The position numbers and the translations under genes were made by a program. A stretch of DNA of 64,000 nt from Cyrtodaria siliqua. Taxonomy: Eukaryota > Mollusca > Bivalvia > Adapedonta > Hiatellidae. A model generated the notes under the pieces. That model saw only the letters and a program-made list of their open reading frames with translations, ran no database searches and was not told where the DNA came from. Positions 22,773 to 33,490 of the stretch are shown piece after piece. The DNA is taken from assembly GCA_037043455.1 (NCBI GenBank), contig JAWPHD010000130.1, positions 62,001 to 126,000 on the forward strand, read 5' to 3'. Each line of letters starts with the position of its first letter. Position 1 is the stretch's first letter.

Positions 22773-24010
22773 GAAGTTTCATGAGATTTGTTTGAGGGGA
22801 AGAGGAGTTATGGAGCGGACAAGGTTTTTCATTATAGGATGCCAGTGACCTTGACTTACTGACTTCATAATCAATAATGGTCGTCCTCTCACTACAGGCA
22901 GTTCACCTATGAAGTTTCATGAGATTTGCTTCAGGGAAAGAGGAGTGAAGGGGCGGACAAGGTTTTTCATTATCGGGTCCCTGTGACCTTGAACTTTGAC
23001 CTACTAAACTCAAAATCAATAGGGGTCGTCCTCTCAACACAAGCAGTTCATGAGATTTGCTCCAAAGGGACAGGAGTTATGGTGCAGACAAGTTTTTTTA
23101 TTATCTGGTGTCGGTGACCTTAACTTTTAACCTACTGACCTCAAAATCACTAAGAGTGATCCTCTCACCACAGGCGTAGTCTCTCACCACACGCAGTTCA
23201 CTTATGAAGTTTCGTGGGATTTGCTGCAGGGAAAGAGGAGTTATGGAGCGGACAAAGTTTTTCATTATCGGAAACCGGTTACCTTGACCTTTGACATACT
23301 GACCTCAATATCAATAATGGTCGTCTTCTTACCACATGCAGCTCACCTATGAAGTTTCATGAGATTTGCTTCAGGGGTAGAGGAGTTATGAAGCGGACAA
23401 CGTTTTTCATTATCGGGTCCCTGTGATCTTGACATTTGACCTACTGAACTCAAAATCAATAGGGGTCGTCCTCTCAACACAGGTTTTTTATTACCGGATG
23501 CCGGTGACCTTGAATTTTGACCTACTGACCTCAAAATCAATATGGGTTATTCTCTCACCACAGACAGTTCACCTATGAAGTTTCACGATATTTGCTTCAG
23601 GGGGAGCGGAGTTATGGAGAGGAAAAGGTTTTTAATTACCGGGTGGCGGTGACCTTGAATTTTGACCTACTGACCTCAACATCAATAGGTGTTGTCCTCT
23701 CACCATAGGCGGTTCACCTATGAGGTTTCATGAGATTTGCTTCAGGCGGGAAGTAGTTATGGAGCGGACGATGTTTTTCATTATTGGGTGCCGGTGACCT
23801 TGTTCTTTGATCTACTGACCTCAAAATCAATAAGGATCATTCTCTCATCACAGGCAGTCCATCCATTAGGTTTTACGAGATTTGCTTCAGGGGAGAGGAT
23901 TTATGGAGCGGACAAAGTTGCGTCTACAAACAGACAGACGGACGGACGGACGGACAGACGGGATGAAACCAGTATACCCCCTAAACTTCGTTTAGCGGGG
24001 GTATAACAAG
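22773..24010 (-). mobile_element. (TCCG)n-headed tandem element, type 2, about 140-bp units
   Basis: Read on the minus strand it starts with a hairpin of taccccc / ggggga type (plus 23975-24004), then a (tccg/tctg)n tract (plus 23930-23962), then about eight units of about 140 bp. In plus sense each unit has gaagtttcatgagatttgct, ggagttatggagcggac and tgaccttgacctactgacct. Some units are shortened, for example near 23040 and 23480. The architecture is the same as at 16572-17858 and 51233-52146 although the units differ. Confidence 0.85.
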
Positions 24011-24742
24011 AGGCCGCAAGTTTTAAACGAAATTCAAGATTGCCGCGTACCCCTATAATACACCAAGTTATGAAACCAGCCTGGTTGATTAACCCTTAAC
24101 CCGCTAAGCACGACTATAATGCGACCATTGTAAAGCCAGATCAGCCTGCGAGTCACTTAAATGAAATGGTCTTTATTCAAAGAAAGAACAGTCCATTATA
24201 TATGTGTAGGGGCTTAAAGGTTAACTATGATTGCAAGACTTAATCAATTGGATTTACATAGGAAAACACTCAAATAACTCTACTTGTCAATCGAAATTGA
24301 ATTGATACTATCGACTTTTGCACAGTATTTACGCAATTCTGAATCTAGTCTGTAATTAAGAGATTTTTGAAAACTCTTCTTTTAAAAATTAAACAAAAAT
24401 ATGCTGAATTAAAGCTATGTGAGTTTAACCACACATCACCAAAGCCATGTTCCTCGAGTAGGGTCTTTATATTGGATAACCTGCAATAATGAATTCTAAA
24501 TACTGGAAAGGATTATACTAACCTTGATACCTTGATAAAATCATGTATTGTGTTTGTGTAAAATCATGTTGACCAACGAGGTACTATCGCCGCCTCATTA
24601 GTGTTAACAGGTGACAAGTGACATAATTGGTTATTTTTGTCACACATTTGTAGTTTTTCATGTAAAAAAAAATCAAAGTCATAACCCTTTTTATTAATTA
24701 ATAATTAAGTAGGGATGTTTTACAACCAAATTTAAGCATGGT
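24011..24742. other. No recognisable gene
   Basis: AT-rich unique sequence with short open frames only. Confidence 0.5.
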
Positions 24743-24975
24743 AAAAGGTGTTAGGGGCAGCCCTGCTTGTGCTAAAAGGTGTTAGGGGCAGCCCTGTTTG
24801 CGCTAAAAGGTGTAAGGGGCAGCCCTGTTTGTGCTAAAAGGTGTTAGGGGCAGTCCTGTTTGTGCTAAAAGGTGTTAGGTGCAGCCCTATTTGTGCTAAA
24901 AGGTGTTAGGGGCAGCCCTGTTTGTGCTAAAAGGTGTTAGGGGCAGCCCTGTTTGTGCTAAAGGGTGTCATTTGC
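24743..24975. repeat. 31-bp minisatellite, 7 copies plus a partial
   Basis: Unit gctaaaaggtgttaggggca followed by gccctgtttgt. Seven copies with single-base changes; the last partial copy runs into the hairpin at 24967. Confidence 0.95.
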
Positions 24976-25056
24976 CACAAAGCACCTTCTTGTATCAACT
25001 GCATTTTTAGAAATTTTGAAAAAAATACAGCAAGAAGGTGCTAAGTGACATATGAC
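24967..25056. repeat. Hairpin with aaggtgct core
   Basis: gtcatttg...agcaccttcttg at the left pairs with caagaaggtgct...catatgac at the right, 12 perfect bp plus a partly paired extension. It touches the 31-bp array. The related words ggtgct and ttgtcac also occur around 27320-27410. Confidence 0.75.
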
Positions 25057-25644
25057 TCCTGGAATTGGAATATCAGTAACGTGCCATATGACAAATGAAA
25101 CCTGAATGATCGTCAATGGAATGTTAATTTAACAGACTGTCTATGATGAGCTGTTTCTGATACATATAAAATCAAGGTACAACTTTATTCGAGTGCAATA
25201 AACACTCCTGTTTTCACCGTTCACTTCCTTAACATAACTAGATACATACATCTTCTATACATGAAAAATCGAGTTGAGGAAAAACTATGAAACAATCAAA
25301 TCAGTTGACATACATTAATCTGGAAGAACATGAATACCAGTAACAACTCCAAATAAATCCACAACTTCACTTCGCGTAGTCTATTGCTGATGAAAATGAA
25401 AATATTAATAACTAAAACATGAGCAATGTTTAATGATACAATCCCCCAATGTACAACTGCATGCAAAAGGGTTAACTATAAACATAGTCCTTCTCTAAAA
25501 GAGGACATGTTTGTACAGCTTTTTTTAAATATAAAAACTTAGACATTACATTGTAAGAAAAACTATACAGTATACACATTTATGAAGAAACAGCATGGTG
25601 CTCCGAACAAAACAAGTACTTACAGACTTGAACAGAAGTCATTT
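25057..25644. other. No recognisable gene
   Basis: AT-rich unique sequence. Confidence 0.5.
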
Positions 25645-25706
25645 TCAAAGATGGAGTCCCAAAGATGGAGTCCCATTATGCAAAGATGGCGTCCCATTAT
25701 GCAAAG
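25645..25706. repeat. Short tandem repeat of caaagatggagtcccattatg
   Basis: Three imperfect copies of caaagatggagtccca with or without ttatg, length 15-22 bp. Confidence 0.85.
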
Positions 25707-25815
25707 AAGCAATAAACAAAGCAGTTCATTTCACATTTTACAAACTTTTAGACAATCTACTTGTGGAAATGTGTTTGTACAAACTACAATTTTCATTCTT
25801 CAAACTAAAAAAAAC

Positions 25816-26027
25816 GTCTCCGTGGCTGAGGGGTTAACGACGTTGCATTGTAAACCTTCTTCGGCTTGTAAGTGAAGAAGTGTCGATTTTTGCGGATGGC
25901 GGGAGATGTATAGCACTGGTTCTACCCAGGAAAAGTGGTTGGTCCGACTCCACCACAAAAAATCGACCGTCATATATAACCTAACATGTGTTGAATATGG
26001 CGTAAAACACCGTTCAAACAAACAAAC
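25816..26027 (+). mobile_element. SINE family C, with an internal deletion at box B
   Basis: The head gtctccgtggctgaggggtt holds box A. The part with box B seen in the 16259 copy is missing: the text goes from accttcttcggct straight to gtgaagaagtgtcgat. The body has ctggttctacccaggaaaa and the tail ends gtaaaac...caaacaaacaaacg. It lies about 40 bp upstream of the exon-like segment at 26071. Confidence 0.85.
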
Positions 26028-26070
26028 GTAAAAGGACAAATTTTTCATTTGTGCAACATTCATCCAAAAG

Positions 26071-26242
26071 AGAGGCCGGGGATATGGATGAAAATAATGA
26101 AACCTGCTATAACGAACACCAGGAACGAAAAGTTATAGCAAGAAAAGAGAAAAAGGGAGCCAAAGCTAAGGCCAAGGAAGATCCCATCAAATACGTAGCA
26201 ACATTAAATTTACTAGCAATGATCACTAAACCATGTTCACTA
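26071..26242 (+). CDS. Exon-like segment, unknown protein, followed by a splice donor
   Basis: I do not recognise the product. From the ATG at 26084 a frame of 53 codons runs to 26242, directly followed by gtaagt, a consensus splice donor (phase 0). The frame is open further upstream to about 26051, so the segment could be a first exon or an internal one; an acceptor-like aaaag precedes 26071 but its pyrimidine tract is weak. The peptide is acidic at the start (MDENNETCYNEHQER), then strongly basic (RKEKKGAKAKAKED), then hydrophobic (YVATLNLLAMI). The composition is more coding-like than the flanks. No other exon of the same gene could be found on this strand. Alternatives are a chance frame or a transposon relic. 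Confidence 0.3.
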
Positions 26243-26480
26243 GTAAGTTAACTGTATTATTCCATTTTTTTTGTCATTACTTGATGATATACTCATTAAG
26301 TGACAATAATCTATCTTTTATGGGACAAGACTATGGGTTTTAGAGGATCTGGTGAAATATCCACATGCCTATTTATAAATACAATGTATGTACATATCTT
26401 AAGATTTGATGAAATAAATAACACCATGCAGATAACTGTGGTGAGCAGAACTGGACCCACTCTTCATTCATGTATCTAAT
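26243..26480. other. No recognisable gene
   Basis: AT-rich sequence after the splice donor; possible intron start. Confidence 0.4.
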
Positions 26481-26585
26481 ATTTATAGCATAATTTTTCG
26501 AGTATATGCGATTTATACTGCTTCTCGAGGGGCGCAGGCCCGAGAGTGAATTATAAATCGTATACTCGAAAAATATGCTATAAAT
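26481..26585. repeat. Hairpin (about 35-bp arms) with a GC-rich loop
   Basis: Left arm atttatagcata then tttttcgagtatatgcga pairs with 26551-26585. The loop reads cttctcgaggggcgcaggcc. Related in layout, and in the sequence that follows it, to 48671-48975. Confidence 0.85.
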
Positions 26586-26689
26586 GTTTTGTACCATAGC
26601 CATTTATCCAACTACGCATGTGCAAGAAGTTTTAGGGCGTTGCAGTTTTCAGCTCGATCCAATCAAGAAATAGCATTTTCACGCGGCAT

Positions 26690-26810
26690 GCGCATGACCC
26701 ATGTTTTGATTATTGCAGCCAATCGCCTGTGTATATTATTCGGCAAATCCGATGTCACGGAGTGCTGTTTTGGTAGGTTTAGTCGTTTTGACTGACATTT
26801 TGTGTGTAAA
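26690..26810 (+). repeat. Dispersed repeat shared with 48860-48975 (opposite strand)
   Basis: attgcagccaatcgcctgtg, tatta(t)tcgg, and aatgtca/gatgtcacggagtgctgttttg match the inverse of 48880-48970 closely. Both copies sit next to a long hairpin, so hairpin and flank probably form one element. Confidence 0.75.
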
Positions 26811-27614
26811 GTTTACAACTGCGCGCGCGTAAAATTGAGTAGACTACGAAATAAAACTGCAATTGTCAGTACCAAAAAAGTATGACCTTGTTAAATTGTT
26901 CACAAAATGAATATTTCCAGAAGCATTCTGGAAACCATAAAAGACAGAATTCCAATTCCTGACTAGGACAACGAGTACGAAACAGAATAGCTATAAAGTA
27001 ACAGCCAGTTGATGTATTTTAAAAAGCGACATTTAATGTTTGAAAAAGGTGTAGAGTGTGTTGAATTTGTTTAATGTCAAATGGATTAAACACGTGTAAT
27101 ATAAATACCTATTTTATTACATGAATGTGTAAATTCATTTTATTCTTAGCAAACAGTATTTCTGATGACTGCAATTCAGCTTTCTGCAAGTGATTGCCTT
27201 AGATTTTGTATTGAGTAAATGTACCACATGACACAATATGTGATTCATGCCAGAAGGAGCCCAATGTCATTTGAATCCTTTAGGTTTTCAAAATTGTATC
27301 ATTTGTTTCTATCGTGTGTGGAAAGGTGCTATTTGTCACTTGACACCTCCTTGCACAATCATTTTACAAAAAGTACTTATGCCAATAGGTGCTAAGTACA
27401 AAATACACATTTTCCTAAGCAATGGGGTTAATAATAGTTCTAAAACTCATATTGCCCATAAAAATACCACTTTTGTCCAGGTTTTGAATTCATTGGTGCT
27501 CAAATGAACAAATGACACGAATAGAAACTTTCAACTGCGATTATCTCAAAACTTGAAAAATATCACTTGTCACCTTTTAGTACGAATGGGCGCATGTACA
27601 AGTTGAAATAAAAT
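26811..27614. other. No recognisable gene
   Basis: AT-rich sequence. An 86-codon frame at 27247-27507 lacks any recognisable motif and contains repeated ggtgct / gtcac words, so it is not called. Confidence 0.5.
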
Positions 27615-27686
27615 TATGTTCTGTTGTGTTCTGTTATGTTCTGTTATGTTCTGTTGTGTTCTGTTATGTTCTGTTATGTTCTGTTA
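27615..27686. repeat. 10-bp repeat ttatgttctg, 7 copies
   Basis: Alternating ttatgttctg and ttgtgttctg, seven copies without other change. Confidence 0.95.
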
Positions 27687-27789
27687 AACATAAACGTGCT
27701 GATGTTGAATGTTATACATGTATATATTATCTGTTGCTAAACCTTTAAGCAGTATCTTATGATTCTTTTATATCGTGATATGGACAAAT

Positions 27790-27856
27790 GTGTTTGTATG
27801 TTGTTTTACGTCATTTTTAACACATGTAAGGTTATATATAACGGTCGATTTATTTT
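27790..27856 (-). mobile_element. SINE family C tail fragment
   Basis: gtttgtatgttgttttacgtc followed by aacacatgtaaggttatata matches the tail at 16266-16340. It ends where the 46-bp array begins. Confidence 0.8.
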
Positions 27857-27865
27857 TATAAATAA

Positions 27866-28598
27866 AGAGGGAATCTACCTAATTATCCATATAGCGCCAT
27901 CGAAGATATACAGAGGGTATCTACCTAATTAACCATATAACGGCATCGAAGATATACAGAGGGTATCTACCTAATTATCCATATAACGGCATCGAAGATA
28001 TAAAGAGGGTATCTACCTAATTATCCATATAACGGCATCGAAGATATACAGAGGGAATCTACCTAATTATCCACATACCGCCATCGAAGATATACAGAGG
28101 GAATCTACCTAATTATCCATATAACGGCATCGAAGATATACAGAGGGAATCTACCTAATTATCCATATACCGCCATCGAAGATATACAGAGGGTATCTAC
28201 CTAATTATCCATATAACGGCATCGAAGATATACAGAGGGAATCTACCTAATTATCCATATAACGGCATCGATGATATACAGAGGGAATCTACCTAATTAT
28301 CCATATACCGCCATCGAAGATATACAGAGGGTATCTACCTAATTATTCATATAACGGCATCGAAGATATACAGAGGGAATCTACCTAATTATCCATATAA
28401 CGGCATCGAAGCTATACAGAGGGAATCTACCTAATTATCCATATAACGGCATCGAAGATATACAGAGGGTATCTATCTAATTATCCATATACTGCCATCG
28501 AAAATATTCAGAGAGTATCTACATAATTATCCATATAACGGCATCGAAGATATACAGAGGGTATCTACATAATTATCCATATATTGCCATCGAAGGTA
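27866..28598. repeat. 46-bp minisatellite, 16 copies, two main variants
   Basis: Unit gatatacagagggaatctac then ctaattatccatata, followed by acggcatcgaa or ccgccatcgaa. By eye the order of the two variants is one cgcc-type, three cggc, then a mix with cgcc-type at copies 5, 7, 10, 14 and 16. gggaatc and gggtatc also alternate. Because 46 is not a multiple of three, no long frame arises. Confidence 0.97.
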
Positions 28599-29083
28599 CT
28601 TCTTTTAACTTAAGGTATTTAATTACAAAACTTTAAATGAATTCTTTCTATTTGTATCGATTTTGTATAACCCCAAGTTTCGCAACTATAATGTAGAATA
28701 GATCCTACAAATGCATCAAAACCCTGCACTGGCACATAGTACTTGGTTTTAATTTGAACTCGCGCGTATTTGCTAAACGCGAATTAAGTGCGTTTAAGCT
28801 TTTACCAATGGCATATTTTTGGTTTAAAGCAAAATTCCACGTATAGTTAAAAACTGTACACAATCATCCTCTATTTTAAAACTCGCGGCGTCCCGTTGGT
28901 TTTTCTACATAAACTGCATTTGTTCAATCATTAATATTAAGTATAAGAATTGTATAAAGCAAAATGTTTTTACATATTACAAACTGTCGATTACATTTTA
29001 CCAATAATATAGTCACACCTATGGTAATCTAAGGAAGAAAAGTGGAAAACTCAAAACTGTATTTAAATATATGCAAGCATTAA
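28599..29083. repeat. Unique sequence with a dispersed repeat (28870-28990) inverted at 40095-40235
   Basis: gcggcgtcccgttggttttt then ctacataa, and a downstream block with ttgctt/aagcaaa and catattac, match the inverse of 40095-40235. Otherwise no gene and no other repeat. Confidence 0.55.
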
Positions 29084-29160
29084 AGTCAGAATGATACTGG
29101 ATTAATACAGTCAGAATGATACTGGATTAATACAGTCAGAATGATACTGGATTAATACAT
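29084..29160. repeat. 25-bp tandem repeat, 3 copies
   Basis: Three perfect copies of agtcagaatgatactggatt followed by aatac. Confidence 0.96.
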
Positions 29161-29299
29161 CGAGACGATAATTGTAATGCTTGATACAACACTTCAAGAT
29201 CGCCAAATCAATAAAAGGTTGCATTTCATTAGTCAATATGTAACATAAAATTTATAAAAAACTAAACAATTTTCATCAAGCGTTAACAATCGCTATAGT

Positions 29300-29575
29300 G
29301 TTAATGGACGTCACTAATATTTTATAGCTTTAACTAACGATCCGTTGTCCCACCATTGCTTGTGAATGCAACATTGACGTCATTTTCAGAAGTGGTCTCT
29401 ATTATTAACCTGCTGAAACTCATGTCAATCGTTATTGATTAGTCAGCGGAAAATGTGTACTTATATCAAATACGTATGTACAAATACTCGTGTAAACAAT
29501 GCGAACAATATAATTTCTGAATACCTGTTGATTTGAACGTTTATAAAACAGACATGAAGTATCTGACCATTACAC
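29300..29575 (+). repeat. Dispersed direct repeat shared with 21190-21525
   Basis: Second copy of the repeat described at 21190; same order of landmarks and same orientation. Confidence 0.75.
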
Positions 29576-29669
29576 AATCTATTGTTGCCTTTTCATTTTA
29601 TTAGCACGAATGATCATAACTTAAAAATCGAAATCGGGTGTGCTGCGTGTGACGTAGTTTTTTTCCATT

Positions 29670-29790
29670 CTTATCGTTTCTGATTGGCGATACAAACGCA
29701 CATTCTAGCCAAGATGTACAGAAAGACATACATTTATAAACAAACAAAGAGGGAAACTTCATTATATCGACGAATTAAATGCGGATGGTC
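29670..29790 (+). repeat. Dispersed repeat shared with 9640-9860 (opposite strand)
   Basis: tctgattggcgatacaaacg, cagaaagacat and aaagagggaaacttcattat match the minus strand at 9640-9860. Confidence 0.65.
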
Positions 29791-29896
29791 AGAAATACTT
29801 TAATAAAAAAAAATTACGGTCATGTACTTCGATTTGCGTAACCCGGTCATCACCGATTAAGGCAGCATAAATTGACGAGGCAGTTCCGAGTATATA

Positions 29897-30381
29897 CACT
29901 CAAGTGATATGAAAACGCAACACGGGAATTTCCCCTATATATATTGTATATACTGCACACTTAATTGCACATAATATTCCAAAGAAATCCCAAGATGTTT
30001 TTTAAAAAGAAAGTTGCAGTTAACTAGAGAAAGGACACATCTGTGATGTTGTAGACGTTTTAATCACACTACACTTTGTAACAAGAACTTCATAAATGCT
30101 GAAGTAGCTCTTTGAAAAATTGAGCTAGTTCAGTACTGTATTTAACGTAAATAGTTTTCAAAATGTTGCATCCTAAGTTTGCTCACATGATTGAGCCAAA
30201 CGCGTACTCTGTGAATAATGAAACATTGAAGGAATACTATTTGCTGTATTATTTGTTGTTTTAGTATTTTTTCCAAAAGGAAAGGTCTTACGTAGCCATG
30301 TACCATTCGATTAAAAGCAGCATATTGTACATACAATATATAGCGGAAATTCCCATGTTGCGTTTTCATGTCACTTGAGTG
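29897..30381. mobile_element. 485-bp Tc1/mariner-like MITE with TA duplication
   Basis: The ends are inverted repeats of about 60 bp: cactcaagtgatatgaaaac plus gcaacacgggaatttcc at the left and the near-perfect inverse at 30320-30381. The dinucleotide TA flanks both sides (29895-29896 and 30382-30383). TA duplication with CACT-type ends is the hallmark of the IS630/Tc1/mariner superfamily. The 75-codon frame inside has no DDE-type motif that I can see, so the copy is non-autonomous. Confidence 0.82.
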
Positions 30382-30383
30382 TA

Positions 30384-31228
30384 GTTATTTAAAATAGTTT
30401 TTATTTAATCTATGATACGAAATATTATGTCAAATGATTAATTGTAAATGACGAAATTATGTCTAATGCTTCGTTCGTGTTTTTATTGTTTAGGTCCCCA
30501 AAATGCATATCGAATGTTGAGAGTCGGGGCGGGTTGTTGGTGAAGAGGTAGGTGTGGAGTGAGGAGGTGAGGGACATATATACATGTACACGCATATATA
30601 TGAATACGACGAATGTTTCGTGGGACTTTTAACAGGCCATTTTGTTTTATCAATCAACATATATGTATGTGTTGTAGGCGAAACTCTGGGGTTTTAACTG
30701 TTACTTTATTAGTTTCTACACGTATAGTAAAGTTGATGTAAACTATGTATGTATTTTTTCTCTTGTTGCTCTGGCTTCTACCAAGTCACTGAGTACTTAC
30801 TTTGTGACTTTCTAAGCTTTTGCTTATATATATACATATACATTATCATTGATGTGTTTTACTTAAATTGCCTATTTATGACGCCTTGTTTACCTGTTAG
30901 GGATTATAACCTGAAGGGGATATCTTTATTTACACTGACCCGTTTATTGGGATGACAGTCATCCTAGAACCTAGTTTAAACCGACAGCGGCCTTTTTTGC
31001 CACTGACCGTTCCAAGGCGGTAGGCCTATTGTCAACCATTTTCTGTTAGTGGTGTGACATTTTGCCTTTTATGCATCTTTATAGTTGTTGTTTTGTTTCT
31101 CTGTGTGTTTGTGAGGACTGCCCTCCTTGAATGCTACTTTTCCTGTTCGATTTTTATATCTACTTTGACAGGTTATGCTTCTCTATAACGTTGAAGTACC
31201 ACCGACCATTCCCACAATACATTCATGT
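30384..31228. other. No recognisable gene
   Basis: Unique sequence; 30869-31120 is somewhat GC-richer and may be part of an unrecognised repeat, but no protein motif is seen. Confidence 0.45.
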
Positions 31229-31305
31229 TAAAGTAGCTATCCCGTCAACAACAGCCACATTTTACAACATATGTTCACCGTTTCTAAACCTACTTATGAC
31301 GATAC
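31229..31305 (+). repeat. Dispersed repeat shared with 19202-19276
   Basis: Second copy of the repeat described at 19202, in the same orientation. Confidence 0.65.
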
Positions 31306-31318
31306 ATATAATAATATT

Positions 31319-31693
31319 TTAAGAACCCGATAAACCTATACTTTTAATCTGCACGTATACATTATTATATGTCCTGAACACCTTGATACACGTTTGATCA
31401 ACGGTTTTGAAGTGGATTTTGTAGTTATTTGACGGGTTAGTCTCTTTAACATTTGCCCCAACATACGTTGACAGAAACGAAAGCAACACACCAGTCACAA
31501 ATGTGTACAACGTCAATGTATATAAAGCAACAAACATTGGTTTTCTCGAATTCGAAAATTTTGTAAGCCTTTGTTGAAAGTTACCGTAATTCTTTGCAGT
31601 ATGGGCAATATGACGTATACAATGATGTAATGTAACATTAAGCAAACATATGCATACAACAAAGATAATAAAACATGCGGAAAGAAACAGTGC
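31319..31693 (-). CDS. Exon-like segment encoding two hydrophobic segments, unknown membrane protein
   Basis: I do not recognise the product. On the minus strand a frame of about 124 codons starts right after tttgacaatgtag, which follows a long T-rich tract (plus 31697-31730). This looks like a canonical splice acceptor with phase 0, and an in-frame TAG at that point fits an intron edge. The peptide has a hydrophobic segment (FLSACFIIFVVCICLLNV), a basic loop of about 28 residues with FQQRLTKFSNSRKP, a second hydrophobic segment (FVALYTLTLYTFVTGVLL) and a polar C-terminal part ending at a stop. The spacing resembles helices 5 and 6 of seven-helix receptors, but no CWxP or NPxxY motif is present, so that is only a guess. 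A gtatgt donor after the second segment (near 31469-31474) would drop the polar tail. Alternatively it is a relic or chance frame. Confidence 0.3.
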   Translation of the reverse strand, partial: ALFLSACFIIFVVCICLLNVTLHHCIRHIAHTAKNYGNFQQRLTKFSNSRKPMFVALYTLTLYTFVTGVLLSFLSTYVGANVKETNPSNNYKIHFKTVDQTCIKVFRTYNNVYVQIKSIGLSGS

Positions 31694-32644
31694 CTACATT
31701 GTCAAAACAAAGACAAAAAAAAGCTTTAATTTGTTTACATGACGAGATGACGGATATGTCTTTACTAAGTGGTAACCACGTAACTATACTCAGTTGCAAA
31801 CGAACGTGTACACTTTTACTTTACACCCCTATCCCCTTTATTGATTCAACCTATTGAAAAACAAATGACAACATGATATTGGAAATAGAATAATAACAAT
31901 TTTGGTACCAAACATGACATATTAATTTTGGAATTTATACAATTAATTCTAAAAGAAAATCAGCGCATACTTTCTTCCGCAGCTGAGCTGTGTGCGCTTT
32001 CTTTTGCAACTTTGTATAGCTTGTTAGGACAGATGACCAGATACAACCATATAATGAACTACCATGGACATAACATCATGCCGTTTTAAATTGCTATGAC
32101 ACAAGAGAGAACAGTTTAGTGCAGAGTTAGTACCCGACAACATTTATGTGTTTTTCATCACAAAAACAGACTGACACCCAGCATCTGTACCGATATAGTG
32201 TTCATGCAACCAAACTAACAATACAGTTATTTTACTTACATTAGCCGTTTTTGACGTCTGTATAAATACATAAAAGTAATAGGAAAGAAATTGCCATAAC
32301 ATAAAAAATATTTGCCTGAATGTTTTTTATTTTACTTTTTTTTATAAATAATTGAAATAGTAAGAGCCCATAAAGGAAACATTTACATTGGTCTGATACA
32401 AAACTAACCAGATTGCTGAAATTGGTTCAGGAGGAAAGATAAATATCACCAGCACATTAACAGCCAATAACGGCAGAAGCAGATATATTTTTTGCCTCAG
32501 AAACTCATTCAAACACTTATGGATATACGATAAAGAAACTTTTCAAAATTCTGAATGTTGATCCCTACTCTAATGTTTTTCTAGAAATCAACGGAATGTT
32601 ACCTCAAGGTCAATAACAACTTGTACATGTTGGACATTCTTTCT
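31694..32644. other. No recognisable gene
   Basis: AT-rich sequence; if the segment at 31319-31693 is an exon this is part of its upstream intron. Confidence 0.45.
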
Positions 32645-33172
32645 CAGTTAAGGACTGTTGGTCAGCCATATTTGAGAAAAAAAATCCAAAATGGATGGGG
32701 TATGGTTAATTGAATTTTTTATCCTAATGCATATTATAGGCATGAACAATGTCAATGATATAATAGATGACAGTAATTTAACACTATTGATGTGAACATA
32801 ATATCAGAAACAAGATTTATTTGGGAGAAATAGTGCCGTTTATATTCGAAAAGTTTGGTACGATTTTACTCGAAGATATTTTGTTTTATATATAAAATAC
32901 ATTAGTCCATAGAATTGTCTATTTATCTAAAATGGTAGACGAGACATTATTTAAAATTGTACTAAGCTTTTCGAATATATAGGGCACTATTTCTGCCAAA
33001 TAAATATTGTTTCTGATAGTATGTTCACATCAATAGTGTTGAATTACTGTCATCTATTATATCACTGACATTGTTCATGCCTATAATATGCATTTGGATG
33101 AAAATGTCAATTAACCATACCCATCCATTTTGGATTTTCTTTTCAAAGATGGCTGACCAACAGTCCTTACTC
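32645..33172. mobile_element. 528-bp hairpin element with about 210-bp arms
   Basis: 32645-32860 is the inverse of 32960-33172 at roughly 90 percent by eye. Landmarks are aaggactgttggtcagccat, aaaatggatgggtatggtta and tgcccgt/ggcactatttct. The spacer is about 100 bp. No coding capacity. MITE-like or foldback. Confidence 0.88.
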
Positions 33173-33423
33173 GACTTACAGAGGCTAACCTACGAGAACT
33201 AAGAGAACTCATGCACATCGCCTCAGGAGCTGGTATTTTGAAATTGTTGTCTCGAGTTCTTTGGGCGTTCCATCGATACCCTGCAAAGGAAGTTCAATGC
33301 TTTGTTCCAACCAAATCATTGCATGCCTCTGATATACATTCGTTTTCATTCATTTATATATTGTGGAACATCAAGGATATGGAACAAGGCGTATGCGGTT
33401 GTCTCTGGAGAACTGAGGTGGAT
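33173..33423. other. No recognisable gene
   Basis: A 71-codon plus-strand frame at 33211-33426 runs into the SINE fragment and has no recognisable motif, so it is not called. Confidence 0.45.
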
Positions 33424-33490
33424 TAGTCGCACCACCAACTAAGTTCATATGAAGACTTTCCATTAGTGGAGGAAGACCCCAGGTGTCTCT
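33424..33490 (-). mobile_element. SINE family D tail fragment
   Basis: gtcgcaccaccaact, catatgaagactttcc and gtggaggaagaccccagg match the inverse of the 3' part of the copy at 38396-38686, with small deletions. Confidence 0.75.
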
